Source: an uncultured Saprospiraceae bacterium
Lineage (GTDB): Bacteria > Bacteroidota > Bacteroidia > Chitinophagales > Saprospiraceae
NCBI GenBank assembly: GCA_938016265.1
Contig: CALLWB010000052.1
Location: 1-64,000, forward strand
Length of the DNA stretch: 64,000 nt
Direction: 5' to 3'
Shown in pieces: positions 24,233 through 33,957 of the stretch. The position numbers and the translations under genes are program-made. Under the pieces are notes generated by a model. The model was not told the DNA's origin. It saw only the letters and a list, made by a program, of their open reading frames with translations, and did not search any database. Numbering within the stretch: the first letter of the stretch is position 1; the number at the start of each line of letters is the position of its first letter.

Positions 24233-24479
24233 TCAGGATTGGAAACAAGAAGTGTTGGAATAAGGAATAACAACGCTTGATTTTAAGCAGTAGGAATTGT
24301 AAACTCCATCTTTATTTTTCCAGAAATTATGATCGGACAAATTTATATCCGCATTAATAGGATCACTCTGAAGATTGTTTGCAGCATACATAACATAGAA
24401 ACATATTCAAAAAAAATAAATAAAAAAAGCTGGTTAACAGGATGGATTTAAGAGTGTTCAGTAAAAATAAACGCTTCAT
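24233..24479 (-). pseudogene. Deleted relic of another HRNH/dockerin-like protein
   Basis: On the minus strand an ATG at 24479 starts a signal-peptide-like run, MKRLFLLNTLKSILLTSFF. About 70 nt later, in the next frame, an open stretch reads FYVMYAANNLQSDPINADI and continues LSDHNFWKNKDGVYNSY before TGA at 24233. The second part aligns with WVMYVGD...DKILWNQQNGFFNHY and LYAGDGDQVTDPAGYDI of the two intact relatives. So a signal peptide and the extreme tail of a fourth family member remain, with the middle lost and the frame broken. It lies directly upstream of the intact copy at 23038. Confidence 0.65.
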
Positions 24480-24977
24480 TTTCTAAGAGTTTTGCCCATA
24501 TATGTATTAGAGATTTAGTTCAGTGCCGAAAACCAATAAAATTGCTAGAAGTACCAGCATTACAGGTTTTCTGCGCTAAATAAAAAATTTAGTACACGTT
24601 CAGGAATAAGTGAATAATGTAAATACAGTTGGTTTCCAGCAGGTTAGACTGGAATCAATCATTTACAATCAGGTTAGAAATTATAAAGCGATGGAATAAT
24701 TTAAAGACAAAACAAAAACACGATAAGTACAATTAGAGCGATTCTGTTTTGTAGAATATCAATAAAATGATAGTTGTCCAGTAGGTAAGCTGGTACATAT
24801 TTTAGTAGGAATAACTGATAGGATATCTTAGGATGGAATTGAAAGATTTCAAAGCAACTAATCGCCTTGCATTACAAGATTAAACAAAATAATATTAATT
24901 CACAAGAAATGAACATTATTTTCCTAAGATTTATTTTCTAAAACTGGGAGATAAATCAACGAAACTGTTAGGAAAAA
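24480..24977. other. AT-rich noncoding stretch
   Basis: About 500 nt between the relic gene and the stop of the minus-strand gene at 24978. I find no open frame with coding character on either strand, no clear promoter and no repeat. It may be further decayed sequence of the relic. Confidence 0.5.
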
Positions 24978-26021
24978 CTAGACTATTTCTTGTTTATATA
25001 GGGGTTTGAACATCCGAACATACTCTCGTGTGGAAGAATCGATATCTTCCCGGACTTTATAATAATCTTCGTGTTCCTCCATGGAAACAAAGTGCTGACG
25101 GTAAGAAACAGCCACTCGATCCTGCTCCGCACCCATCGCCCGGAAGATCCACTTTTCAGTAGTGGCGTCCACCTTACTCCGCTCTATAAACGACATCAAA
25201 ACCATATTGTGCGAGGCATTCGACCCCGATCCACTATACAATTGAATAATACACCCTGGGGTAACTTCGTCTATTTTTAATTGTTCAAATAGGTTAGAAT
25301 TCTGCAAGCTTCCTGCGGTTATGTAATGATTATTAGACATTAGATCCGGTTTATACCCAGCGGCAAAAACGACGTCGTGTACAAAAATATTGCACTTCCA
25401 AAGATCAGGCCCCCAGTTGACTTTAAACAGTGTTTCACCATTTACAACTTCCGTTCGATGGTCTACCGCTCCCACCAAATCAGTATTTGGACTAAGAAAT
25501 ACCAATGAACTAGTCCCATAACTTTTACCAATCTGCCCTGCTCCACGATACCTGGCAGTGGCTAGTAGTTTTTTGTTAGGCCATTCCTCCATTTGAAGAT
25601 AATTCGCCTTGGCCGCTTCTAGTTCTTTGTGCTGCAGGCAATATTCGTAAAAACACAATTCTTCAATCGAAGGAATATATACCTGGTCATCGACCTTGAA
25701 GGGTTTATTATTGTTGAATGCGCTGAGTGTGCTTTCATGCATCCCGTGATCCTCGGCCACTTTTTCATAGTCGATAAACTGACCTCCCGGCTCCAAATCA
25801 TCAAAGGTCACAAAGTAATCCGTACCAGGTTCAAGGGCTACACCTTCTACATTAAGCGCTTTTAATGGGTAAGAAACTATAGGAGTGGGATCAGATGGTG
25901 TTTCTATCAATGGCTCCTCTTCGATTGGTGGATCTTCTACTAATACATCAGTGTCAGGATCAGGATTAGGTGTAGGCGTAGGCGTTTTTTTGCCAAACAG
26001 CATTTGAAAGAATTTACACAT
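24978..26021 (-). CDS. LysM-like protein with putative Cys-His amidase/peptidase domain
   Basis: This encodes 347 aa. It starts MCKFFQMLFGKK with no normal signal peptide. A Pro/Thr/Asp/Glu-rich tether follows (about 13-50). A LysM-like segment occupies about 83-117 (EKVAEDHGMHESTLSAFNN, then VDDQVYIP). A C-terminal domain contains LWKCNIFVHDVVFAAGYKP (Cys210) and NASHNMVLMSF (His271). The order Cys in a KCN.FV.DV helix, then His at a strand start, resembles NlpC/P60 or CHAP cell-wall hydrolases. That assignment is inference and has not been checked by search. It is transcribed alone or behind the membrane TPR gene. Confidence 0.6.
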   Translation of the reverse strand: MCKFFQMLFGKKTPTPTPNPDPDTDVLVEDPPIEEEPLIETPSDPTPIVSYPLKALNVEGVALEPGTDYFVTFDDLEPGGQFIDYEKVAEDHGMHESTLSAFNNNKPFKVDDQVYIPSIEELCFYEYCLQHKELEAAKANYLQMEEWPNKKLLATARYRGAGQIGKSYGTSSLVFLSPNTDLVGAVDHRTEVVNGETLFKVNWGPDLWKCNIFVHDVVFAAGYKPDLMSNNHYITAGSLQNSNLFEQLKIDEVTPGCIIQLYSGSGSNASHNMVLMSFIERSKVDATTEKWIFRAMGAEQDRVAVSYRQHFVSMEEHEDYYKVREDIDSSTREYVRMFKPLYKQEIV

Positions 26022-26171
26022 GGAGTTTCAGTTTTATATATAAAATCGAGTTGCTAAGTTACAAACTTATTTGTTTAGTTGGTTATTAAGTTATTTACGG
26101 AGTCCTCACCATTTAGCATTCTTAATAACCTAAAACGCCTAATAACTCAATAACAGAATACACTTAACAAC

Positions 26172-28079
26172 CTACTTCTTCAAACTAGGATCGATAGCAA
26201 CTGCTTTGTCAAAATTGCTTTTGGCTTTCGCCTGATTGCCCATGCGCTGATAGGTAATACCAAGGTTCAAATAATACCGGGCATTGCCTGGATCCTTAGC
26301 AATTAGCTTTTCGTAAATCGGGATGGCTTTGGTGTATAGCTGTTTTTCGGCATAGGCATTTCCAAGGTTCTGTAAAACACCAGGACTGTCTTGTTTGAAT
26401 TCATTGACTGCGCGCTCCAAATAAAAAATGGACTTGTCGAAATCACGTACCAAGCGCCCGTACACCTTTCCTAACAATGAATGGCTGTTGATGTGATTGG
26501 GGTGTAGTTCCAATGTTTTATTCAGGTATTTGATAGCCTCTTGTGCGTTGTCTTTTTGATCGTAAATACTTCCTAAATTGTACAAACAATGATGAAATTT
26601 CGGATTGATTTCGGCACCCAATTTGAAGTGTTTTTCTGCTGCATCCAACACTGATTTCGGAGTAGTTTTGGGATCGGCTAAGTAGTTTTTCAACAAAGTA
26701 TTTCCATAATAATACTGCATTTTAGCACTGTTGGCCGAAGTGATTACATCTTGTTGGAAGAGGGTTTCATTGTCATACCAATCTTTGTTTCGAACGACTG
26801 TCTTCAGGCAACTGGCCAGTACAATAACGCCGACTAATCCTAGAAGACCGTAGTTTTGTTTTAAATTTGGGGTGAATTCTTTTTCCTTGAAGAATAGGGT
26901 CATTCCATAAGCCAATGCCAAACAAAAACCCAGGGTAGGAATAAACAAAAACCGCTCTCCCATTGGAGCTCCGATGTTAAACACAATATTCGAAGTAATC
27001 GACAACGGTGCTAAATACAACAAAATACAAAGCGCAAAAATATTCTTAGACTTCAGTTTCAACACCATAAATATCCCCATTCCAAAATGAAAAATCAAAC
27101 TGATAATCACAAAGATATTCCCCCACCCCACAAACGGTATTTGGTTGAACGAATAATCAGAAGTCAATGGATGCGGAAGAATCTGTAGGAAGAAATACTT
27201 TAAAAGAATCAGAAAAATCGTGGCATATTTTTCGCTAAAAGAGGAATTGACAAACGGGTTTTCCATGATGTCCGTACTATCCGCTCCGCCTGGCATTCCA
27301 ACGAGTGACACTCGTATCGCCAAATATAAAATGGCAGGAGCCAGAAAAATTAATCCCTTCACCACATCTCCAGAAAGGGCATCTTTTCGGAAATAATAAA
27401 TCAACAACGGGAAGACTGGCAGATAAGTAATTGCGGTCTCCTTCGCTAATAATCCCAGAAAATACAAGACGCTTCCTATAATCAACCATTTAGAATACTG
27501 CTTCGTATCGACCGCTTTGAACAGGGCGACAATCGCCAACAATAAAAAGAAAAAACACAGGAGTTCGTCCCTACTTTTAATATTGGCGACCACTTCTGTA
27601 TGGAGTGGATGCACTGCAAAAATCAAGGTAGTCAAATACGGAATCAGCGAACTGCGGCCAAAGCACAACTCCAGCACAAGAAATAACAAGTACAAACAAA
27701 TGCAATAAAACAGAACATTCATTAAATGACTAAAAAAGGGCTGTTTGCCAAAAAACTGATACTCGATAGCAAACATTGCTAGGGAGAGCGGCCGATACCG
27801 GCCTCCTGTCAACTCTGTACTTTCCCCATATATTCCTTCAAAAAAATCTTTAGTCATTAGATCCTTGATCCCTGAAAATCCCTGTTTAGTAAATTCATTT
27901 TCCGTGATCACGATCGAATCGTCAAACGCATATTGATGCCCTAGCGTATTCACATACAAACCAAAGGATAAAACCATAAGAAATCCCAGAAAATAGGTTC
28001 TTCCTTTATTCGATAAGGGTAACTGCTTGGTTTGTTTATTCGATTTTACAACCTTCTTTTTTTTCTTATTCTTTTTCAT
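26172..28079 (-). CDS. Multi-pass membrane protein with C-terminal TPRs, TMTC-like
   Basis: This encodes 635 aa. A lysine-rich cytoplasmic start (about 1-25) is followed by about ten membrane helices to residue ~440. Extracytoplasmic motifs include YAFDDSIVITEN, GGRYRPLSLAMFAIEY, HPLHTEVVANIKSRDELL and AKETAITYLP. At least five TPRs (~455-635) end the protein, such as YNLGSIYDQKDNAQEAIKYL and YLNLGITYQRMGNQAKAKSN. The FDD, RP and HP.HTE motifs are those of the TMTC / DUF1736 group related to GT-C mannosyltransferases, so a glycosyltransferase role is plausible. It lies upstream of the LysM-like gene. Confidence 0.8.
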   Translation of the reverse strand: MKKNKKKKKVVKSNKQTKQLPLSNKGRTYFLGFLMVLSFGLYVNTLGHQYAFDDSIVITENEFTKQGFSGIKDLMTKDFFEGIYGESTELTGGRYRPLSLAMFAIEYQFFGKQPFFSHLMNVLFYCICLYLLFLVLELCFGRSSLIPYLTTLIFAVHPLHTEVVANIKSRDELLCFFFLLLAIVALFKAVDTKQYSKWLIIGSVLYFLGLLAKETAITYLPVFPLLIYYFRKDALSGDVVKGLIFLAPAILYLAIRVSLVGMPGGADSTDIMENPFVNSSFSEKYATIFLILLKYFFLQILPHPLTSDYSFNQIPFVGWGNIFVIISLIFHFGMGIFMVLKLKSKNIFALCILLYLAPLSITSNIVFNIGAPMGERFLFIPTLGFCLALAYGMTLFFKEKEFTPNLKQNYGLLGLVGVIVLASCLKTVVRNKDWYDNETLFQQDVITSANSAKMQYYYGNTLLKNYLADPKTTPKSVLDAAEKHFKLGAEINPKFHHCLYNLGSIYDQKDNAQEAIKYLNKTLELHPNHINSHSLLGKVYGRLVRDFDKSIFYLERAVNEFKQDSPGVLQNLGNAYAEKQLYTKAIPIYEKLIAKDPGNARYYLNLGITYQRMGNQAKAKSNFDKAVAIDPSLKK

Positions 28080-28362
28080 AGGTCAAAATTGGCCTAAATA
28101 TATGGTTTTTTGACTATTAGTTTGCAGCCTACAATTCAAAATTTAGCTTTATTTATGATGTATGGAGAAACCTACTTTCATAGGGACGACTTTGTTCTTG
28201 AATACAAATAACATAATTTTATAAATTAAAAAACACACATTATGTAACACATTAAGAATATATAATGATGAACAAATAGTTGATTTCAACCCAATACTTA
28301 CTTATTTTACCATCTGGTGGTGTTATGAATTTTATGACCATCAATCACTAACAACCTTGATT

Positions 28363-29952
28363 ATGAAAAAAATTATACTATTTGGTTCTTTTCTATTTGC
28401 ATTTATATGCGCCTATTCACAAATTCAGTTATTAAACGATGAGTTTGACGATGCCTCTACGCTAACTAATTGGCTAAACATTGATGATGTAGAGGGTTGG
28501 AATGCTGATCATTTAGAAGCACATGACATAAATACCAGTCAAGCTGGAAAGCTTATGATGATGCCTTATACGTCGAGCTGGTATCAAGATTACCGAGGGA
28601 CTATTTTGTTTAAGGAAATAACTGGAGATTTTATCATCACTACCGAAGCCACAGCGACTAATCGCTCAGGGACAGGATTTCCTTCGAGCGCCTATTCTTT
28701 AGCAGGTCTGATGATCCGTACACCAAGAAATATTACGAATGGTGCTGCAGATTGGACTTCTGGAGGCGAAAACTACGTTTTCCTTGCTACAGGTCATGCC
28801 ACAGGCAGTAGTTCCTTAGCCCATCTCGAAATAAAAACAACCATAAACGGCAATTCCACTTTAGCCGTCAACCAAATACCAAGTGCTAGCAATGTTCGAA
28901 TCCGCTTCGCTCGAATCGGCGGATTTGTGATTTGTCTGTATCAACTGCCAGGTGGCGACTGGACAGTGCATAGACGATTTTATAGAAATGACTTTCCTTC
29001 CACAATGCAAATCGGTTTTGTCACTTATACCGATTGGAATAAAGTAAACAGTTACGCTCCAATTTTTCAAAATAGCAATGTCATCAATTCCAATTTAAAT
29101 CCAGACCCAAGTTCCAATCCGAGTTTACCATTTACTCCAGACCTAATTGGCGGATTTGAATTTGCTAGATTTGATGATGTCAATTTACCACCGGACCTAA
29201 TTGGAGTCAATTTATTAAGTAATGCAGTTACCAACCAACAACTTCTCAGTTTTTTAGGGTTCACTTCACAGCCTTATGCGCAGGCTTTTGTAGAAGTACA
29301 AGCAAATGTACTGTTATCCGGGCCATTGGACCCCGTTTCTCAACTCATGTCTGACGATCTTCGCACAGCAAGCCTACTACCAAACAATCAACCCTACAAC
29401 ACTGCCCCGTGGAACTATGAAGGCACCGAACAAGCAGGAGCTGGCGTATTAAATACCGCCTCCAATGATGCTATAGTCGACTGGATCCTTGTAGAACTGC
29501 GAGACCATCTCAATCCTCAAAATATCCTTGCTACCAAAGCAGCCCTATTGCAAAGAGATGGTGATGTAGTAGATGCCCAAGATGGGATCAGCCCACTGCG
29601 ATTCGATAATGTTTCTGATGGAAATTATTTTGTTTCGGTCAGGCATAGAAATCACCTCGGATGCATGACTGCTGCACCGGTTGCCCTAAGTTCAAGCGCT
29701 TCAATAATTGATTTTACTACAAGTCCTGTTTATGGTGTGAATGCGCAAGCTCCCTTGGGCAGTATACAGGCATTGTGGCCCGGAGACGTTACGTCTAATG
29801 GCACTATTGATGCTGGTGATCGAAGTTCTACCTGGAATAATCGCAATCAAAGTGGATATTTGTATTCCGATTGTACTATGGACGGTTATTGCGATTCAGC
29901 AGATAGAAGTACTACATGGAATAACCAAAATAGAACTGCTCAGTTGCCGTAG
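28363..29952 (+). CDS. Secreted concanavalin-like protein with the HRNH/dockerin-like module
   Basis: This encodes 529 aa, with start ATG 28363 giving signal MKKIILFGSFLFAFICAYSQ; a TTG two codons earlier is less likely. Residues ~22-265 form a beta-sandwich domain (LLNDEFDDASTLTNWLNIDD, YSLAGLMIRTPRN, MQIGFVTYTDW) like the LamG/DUF1349 sugar-binding type. From ~300 the shared module follows: VLLSGPLD, SLLPNNQPYNTAPWNYEGTE, IVDWILVELRD, ATKAALLQRDGD, YFVSVRHRNHLGCM. Two dockerin-like repeats close it (GTIDAGDRSSTWNNRN, GYCDSADRSTTWNNQN). It is a probable surface lectin or hydrolase accessory; no catalytic motif is seen. The 283 nt upstream show nothing clear. Confidence 0.75.
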   Translation: MKKIILFGSFLFAFICAYSQIQLLNDEFDDASTLTNWLNIDDVEGWNADHLEAHDINTSQAGKLMMMPYTSSWYQDYRGTILFKEITGDFIITTEATATNRSGTGFPSSAYSLAGLMIRTPRNITNGAADWTSGGENYVFLATGHATGSSSLAHLEIKTTINGNSTLAVNQIPSASNVRIRFARIGGFVICLYQLPGGDWTVHRRFYRNDFPSTMQIGFVTYTDWNKVNSYAPIFQNSNVINSNLNPDPSSNPSLPFTPDLIGGFEFARFDDVNLPPDLIGVNLLSNAVTNQQLLSFLGFTSQPYAQAFVEVQANVLLSGPLDPVSQLMSDDLRTASLLPNNQPYNTAPWNYEGTEQAGAGVLNTASNDAIVDWILVELRDHLNPQNILATKAALLQRDGDVVDAQDGISPLRFDNVSDGNYFVSVRHRNHLGCMTAAPVALSSSASIIDFTTSPVYGVNAQAPLGSIQALWPGDVTSNGTIDAGDRSSTWNNRNQSGYLYSDCTMDGYCDSADRSTTWNNQNRTAQLP

Positions 29953-30020
29953 GGTGAAGTTGGTAAAGGGTAGCAAAAGGAGCCCCTCTATTCAGATCAC
30001 CATTTATTTCCATTACTAAT

Positions 30021-30052
30021 TTTGTCGAACATAAATAGAATACTTACTTTTG
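30021..30052 (+). promoter_or_regulatory. lysC promoter, Bacteroidota type
   Basis: TTTG (30021-30024), 20 nt, TACTTTTG (30045-30052). Transcription would start near 30059, leaving a leader of about 12 nt before ATG 30071. Confidence 0.7.
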
Positions 30053-30070
30053 CCAGCTAAAATCGACAAC

Positions 30071-31351
30071 ATGAAGGTATTTAAGTTCGGTGGTGCTTCG
30101 GTAAAAGACCCTGATTCTATAAAAAATGTAGCAACTATTTTACAACGATTTGCCAATGAAAAGGCTGTCATTGTTGTTTCTGCCATGGGAAAATCGACCA
30201 ATGCACTGGAAAACGTGGTCAACGCCTACTATAAAAAAACAGGCACTGCGACGGAATTGCTGGATAAGGTAAAAACCATGCATTACGAAATTATGCAATC
30301 CTTGTTTAAACCTAACAATGAAATTTTTGCGCACATAAATGACCTGTTTGTTGAAATTGAATGGGTATTGGAAGATGAACCGGAAGAAACCTATGATTAT
30401 ATCTACGATCAAATCGTTTCTATTGGAGAATTTTTATCCACCAAAATCGTAGCAGCCTATTTGAATGAAATCGGTGTCCCGACGACCTGGATAGATGCGC
30501 GTGATGTGATCCTTACGGATAATACCTACCGGGAAGCCAGAGTAAACTGGAAGGAAACGGAGCAAAAGATGTTGGCCAAAATTCCACCTTTAGCAAACAA
30601 CGGTTTTGTAGTAACCCAAGGATTTGTCGGCGGAACTAGCGAGAACTTTACCACCACTTTGGGAAGAGAAGGTTCAGATTTTACCGCAGCCATCTTTGCT
30701 TTTTGCCTGAATGCAAAATCAATGTCCATTTGGAAAGATGTACCGGGTATTCTGACAGGCGATCCACGATTGTTCAAAAATGTCACGAAAATTGACCGCC
30801 TTTCCTACCGCGAAGCTATTGAGATGACGTACTACGGTGCAAAGGTGATCCATCCAAAGACGATAAAGCCATTACAAAACAAGAATATTACGTTGTATGT
30901 GAAGTCGTTCAAAGATCCTGATGGAGCAGGCACAATTATCTCTTCGGCGATAGAAGACTATTATCCGCCGGTGGTAGTGGTAGAAAAAAACCAGGCACTC
31001 CTGCATATATCTACTAGAAACTTTTCCTTCGTTGCAGAAGACAATTTAAGTCATATTTTTTCACTGTTTGCTAAGCATCGGAATAAGGTAAATATGATGC
31101 AAAATACAGCGATCAGTTTTTCTGTTTGTGTGGACAATCTCCCAGAACGAATTCTCCCCTTATTAGAAGATCTAAAAGAAAACTTCAAAGTGGTCATCGA
31201 TGAAAATTTGGAGTTGATTACCGTTCGCCACTACAAGGAAGAGGTTTTGACTACTTTGAAAACTGGCAAAATCGTTTTATTAGAGGAGCGGATAAGAAAT
31301 ACGACTCAAATGGTAGTAAAGGAAATCCCCGCAATAGAACGAATAGCTTAA
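30071..31351 (+). CDS. lysC: Aspartate kinase (monofunctional)
   Basis: This encodes 426 aa, with start ATG 30071 (MKVFKFGGASVKDPDSIKNV); an upstream in-frame TTG at 30050 overlaps the promoter and is rejected. The kinase domain shows KFGGASVKD at the N-terminus, VVSAMGKSTNAL, TLGREGSDFTAAI and SIWKDVPGILTGDPR. One to two short ACT-like regulatory segments follow (HISTRNFSFVAEDNLSHIF onwards). It phosphorylates aspartate at the head of lysine, threonine and methionine synthesis. No homoserine dehydrogenase is fused. Its stop overlaps the convergent transporter gene by 4 nt. Confidence 0.93.
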   Translation: MKVFKFGGASVKDPDSIKNVATILQRFANEKAVIVVSAMGKSTNALENVVNAYYKKTGTATELLDKVKTMHYEIMQSLFKPNNEIFAHINDLFVEIEWVLEDEPEETYDYIYDQIVSIGEFLSTKIVAAYLNEIGVPTTWIDARDVILTDNTYREARVNWKETEQKMLAKIPPLANNGFVVTQGFVGGTSENFTTTLGREGSDFTAAIFAFCLNAKSMSIWKDVPGILTGDPRLFKNVTKIDRLSYREAIEMTYYGAKVIHPKTIKPLQNKNITLYVKSFKDPDGAGTIISSAIEDYYPPVVVVEKNQALLHISTRNFSFVAEDNLSHIFSLFAKHRNKVNMMQNTAISFSVCVDNLPERILPLLEDLKENFKVVIDENLELITVRHYKEEVLTTLKTGKIVLLEERIRNTTQMVVKEIPAIERIA

Positions 31352-31794
31352 AAATTTCGAATAAGCAATACCCCACTAATAATAAATAAAGCACCAACTA
31401 TTCGTTGCCAGTTGATTTGGTGGAGCGGCATACCAACCAAGCCATAGTGATCCAACACTAGCGAGGCACTCATTTGCCCTAGAACCAGCAGCCCAAACGT
31501 TAGTGCTGCTCCAATTTTAGGCACTAAGATGATCACCGTGACAACATAAAATGCACCTATAAACCCAGGTGTCCACAAGGACCAGTTTACAGTAGACGCT
31601 TCACTTATCTGACTAAAATCAACTCTCGCCACTAAACAATAAAACAATACCCCCATCGTGCCAATAACAAAAGAAATAAGCGCTGCAAACACCGGGTCAG
31701 ACACCACTTTCCCCATTTTTGCGTTGAGTCCTGCTTGTACCGGTAAAATGGCTCCTGCCACCAACGCGATCAATAAATAGATAATTATTTTCAT
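31348..31794 (-). CDS. DMT-family transporter, YdcZ/DUF606 type
   Basis: This encodes 148 aa, almost entirely five hydrophobic helices. The start IIIYLLIALVAGAILPVQAG followed by LNAKMGK, and the later FIGAFYVVTVIILVPKIGAA and QMSASLVLDHYGLVG, are typical of YdcZ-type half-size drug/metabolite transporters, which dimerise in the inner membrane. Substrate is unknown. The gene is convergent with lysC with a 4-nt overlap and shares no close partner of its own family. Confidence 0.85.
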   Translation of the reverse strand: MKIIIYLLIALVAGAILPVQAGLNAKMGKVVSDPVFAALISFVIGTMGVLFYCLVARVDFSQISEASTVNWSLWTPGFIGAFYVVTVIILVPKIGAALTFGLLVLGQMSASLVLDHYGLVGMPLHQINWQRIVGALFIISGVLLIRNF

Positions 31795-31852
31795 GAAATT
31801 TTTCTTTCGTTTGTTGGTTTCTAGTCTACAAATCTATATTAATTTTGGTAGT

Positions 31853-32977
31853 CTACTGTTTTTGAATGCGCTTCAAAATTTTCTTGGACAAAATATCCAC
31901 GGCTCTAAGTAATCCTGAACTAAACTCCATATAACCCAAAAAGTATAAGCCGGGATGGGTCTGCGGTATTTCCCAATGCGGTGGAAATCCTTTGTCATCC
32001 ACTATCGCATCTGCCCCTTCTAAAAACTTATCCAAGCCGCATCGGTAGCCAGTAGCCAACAACACAAAATCGAAAGGAAGTTCTTCCCCGTTTGAAAATT
32101 GAATCCCGGTTTTTGTAAAGGATTTTACATCTGGCAATACTTTGATGTGGCCTTGTTTGATCAAATCAATGGTTCCAATATCTATTAATGGCGTTTTTCT
32201 GTGGAGTCGCATTTCCTTTGCAGGAGCCAGAGAAGGTTTTGGTAATCCATATCCACTAAGATCTCCCACTACCAGTTTCTGGATGGATCTGCCTATAAAA
32301 TCACTGATTACGTTAGGCACATTTTCCAGCATAATAGCGGATTTTTGATAGCTTCTTCCCATCACTTTTATCGGCACTACATTTACTGAGCTGCGTACTG
32401 ATATGTGGGAATTTGCTCCACATTCATAAAGTTCCATTGCAAGTTCGGCTCCTGTATTTCCGATCCCGATGACGAGCGCATTTTTGTTCTTCCAAGCCTT
32501 ACCATTTCTGTAATTTCGGCTGTGGATAATTTCTCCTTGGAAGTCGCTCATACCCGGCCATTCTGGTTTATTGGGTGACCTGTTTTGGCCGGTGGCAACG
32601 ATGACATTCTCCGTAAGGAAAGTAGCTTTATCTGTTTCTACTCTCCAGCCTTTTCCATCCTTATTTTTAGAAATCCATTTGACGGCGGTATTGTATTGAG
32701 GATGGATATTCATTGCTTTCGCATAATTGCCTAAATATTCGGCGACTTTTGCCCTTGGTACATAGTCAGGATAGTCTTCGGGGAAAGGCAAATAGGGCAA
32801 TGCAGAATGCTGTTTGAGGGTATGCAAGTGCAAACGGTCGTAATGATGGTGCCACATATACCCCGGCCGATCTTGTTTTTCTATGATCTCGTAGGGAATA
32901 CTAAATTTTTCAAAATGAGCGGCCATGGCAAGACCAGAAGGTCCAGCGCCAATGATTATATTTTGTATTTGCTTCAC
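31853..32977 (-). CDS. FAD/NAD(P)-dependent monooxygenase-like oxidoreductase
   Basis: This encodes 374 aa. An FAD site IIIGAGPSGLAMA lies near residue 7. A second dinucleotide motif LVIGIGNTGAELAMELY (~170) would bind NADPH. LLATGYR (~310) is the usual ATG motif between them. Sequence is of the flavin-containing monooxygenase / YUCCA-like group (HHHYDRLHLHTLKQHSALP near residue 44), somewhat short at the C-terminus. The likely reaction is oxygenation of a small nucleophile or ketone; the substrate is not inferable. It is divergent from the sterol desaturase-like gene. Confidence 0.85.
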   Translation of the reverse strand: MKQIQNIIIGAGPSGLAMAAHFEKFSIPYEIIEKQDRPGYMWHHHYDRLHLHTLKQHSALPYLPFPEDYPDYVPRAKVAEYLGNYAKAMNIHPQYNTAVKWISKNKDGKGWRVETDKATFLTENVIVATGQNRSPNKPEWPGMSDFQGEIIHSRNYRNGKAWKNKNALVIGIGNTGAELAMELYECGANSHISVRSSVNVVPIKVMGRSYQKSAIMLENVPNVISDFIGRSIQKLVVGDLSGYGLPKPSLAPAKEMRLHRKTPLIDIGTIDLIKQGHIKVLPDVKSFTKTGIQFSNGEELPFDFVLLATGYRCGLDKFLEGADAIVDDKGFPPHWEIPQTHPGLYFLGYMEFSSGLLRAVDILSKKILKRIQKQ

Positions 32978-33101
32978 CTGCTTATTATTTAGTATATTTA
33001 TCGTTGATTATCCCCGCTGAGGTTGCTTTTAGATATTCTAAATTAGCTTCAATAAAAGACGGGATAAAAATAACAGGATTAATTAGAAATCTAATATATC
33101 A

Positions 33102-33944
33102 ATGGATACAATAATAAGTTATTTTTCTGCAATGCCTACAGTACACCGAACCGCTGTATTAGTAGGAGGACTGACTATCTTTTTTCTTATCGAAAATGCA
33201 GCTCCTTTATTTACCAACAAATATGACAAGTGGCACCATTCAGGTATTAATATTTTCTTTACCCTAACCACGGTGCTTGTCAATTTTGTTATGGCATTTA
33301 TATTGGTTTATACTGCAGATTGGGTGGTGGCAAACGGATTTGGGTTGTTGCAATGGACAAATGCATCCGCCTTAGTTTGTGTGACCGCAGGACTGATGTT
33401 GATGGATCTAATTGGAGCTTACACCGCACATTTTACAGAACATAAAGTTCGATGGATGTGGCAATTCCATGTCATTCATCATACCGATCAACACGTGGAT
33501 ACCACGACAGCCAACAGGCATCATCCAGGAGAAAGTGTGATCCGTTTTGTATTTACTACAGTCGCCGTTTTGATTGTTGGGGCGCCAATGTGGTTAGTCT
33601 TTTTGTATCAGTCACTGTCTGCCTTACTCAGTCAGTTCAATCATTCCAATGTTTCCATGCCTAAGTGGCTGGATAGTGCATTACTGCTGGTGATTTGTAC
33701 GCCCAACATGCATCGTGTACACCATCACTACCGCCAACCCTATTCGGATTCTAACTATGGAAATATTTTTTCTCTTTGGGATCGTGTGTTTGGAACTTAT
33801 AAGGTGGTAGACAATACTAAATTGGTCTATGGCGTGGACACTTATATGGATAAAGAAGAAGCCTCTTCATTGATGAATTTGCTAAAAATTCCTTTCGCAG
33901 GCTACCGCCATCCGATTGACCATCCAACAGAAGAAAAGTTGTAA
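33102..33944 (+). CDS. Sterol desaturase / fatty acid hydroxylase family protein
   Basis: This encodes 280 aa with four membrane segments. The di-iron histidine clusters are all present: HFTEH (110-114), HVIHH (123-127), RHHP (140-141) and HRVHHHY (204-209). The family hydroxylates or desaturates lipids such as sterols, carotenoids and fatty acids in the membrane; the substrate here is unknown. The gene starts 125 nt from the divergent monooxygenase gene and ends 13 nt from the convergent DUF5683 gene. Confidence 0.88.
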   Translation: MDTIISYFSAMPTVHRTAVLVGGLTIFFLIENAAPLFTNKYDKWHHSGINIFFTLTTVLVNFVMAFILVYTADWVVANGFGLLQWTNASALVCVTAGLMLMDLIGAYTAHFTEHKVRWMWQFHVIHHTDQHVDTTTANRHHPGESVIRFVFTTVAVLIVGAPMWLVFLYQSLSALLSQFNHSNVSMPKWLDSALLLVICTPNMHRVHHHYRQPYSDSNYGNIFSLWDRVFGTYKVVDNTKLVYGVDTYMDKEEASSLMNLLKIPFAGYRHPIDHPTEEKL

Positions 33945-33957
33945 AATTTAGTACTCT

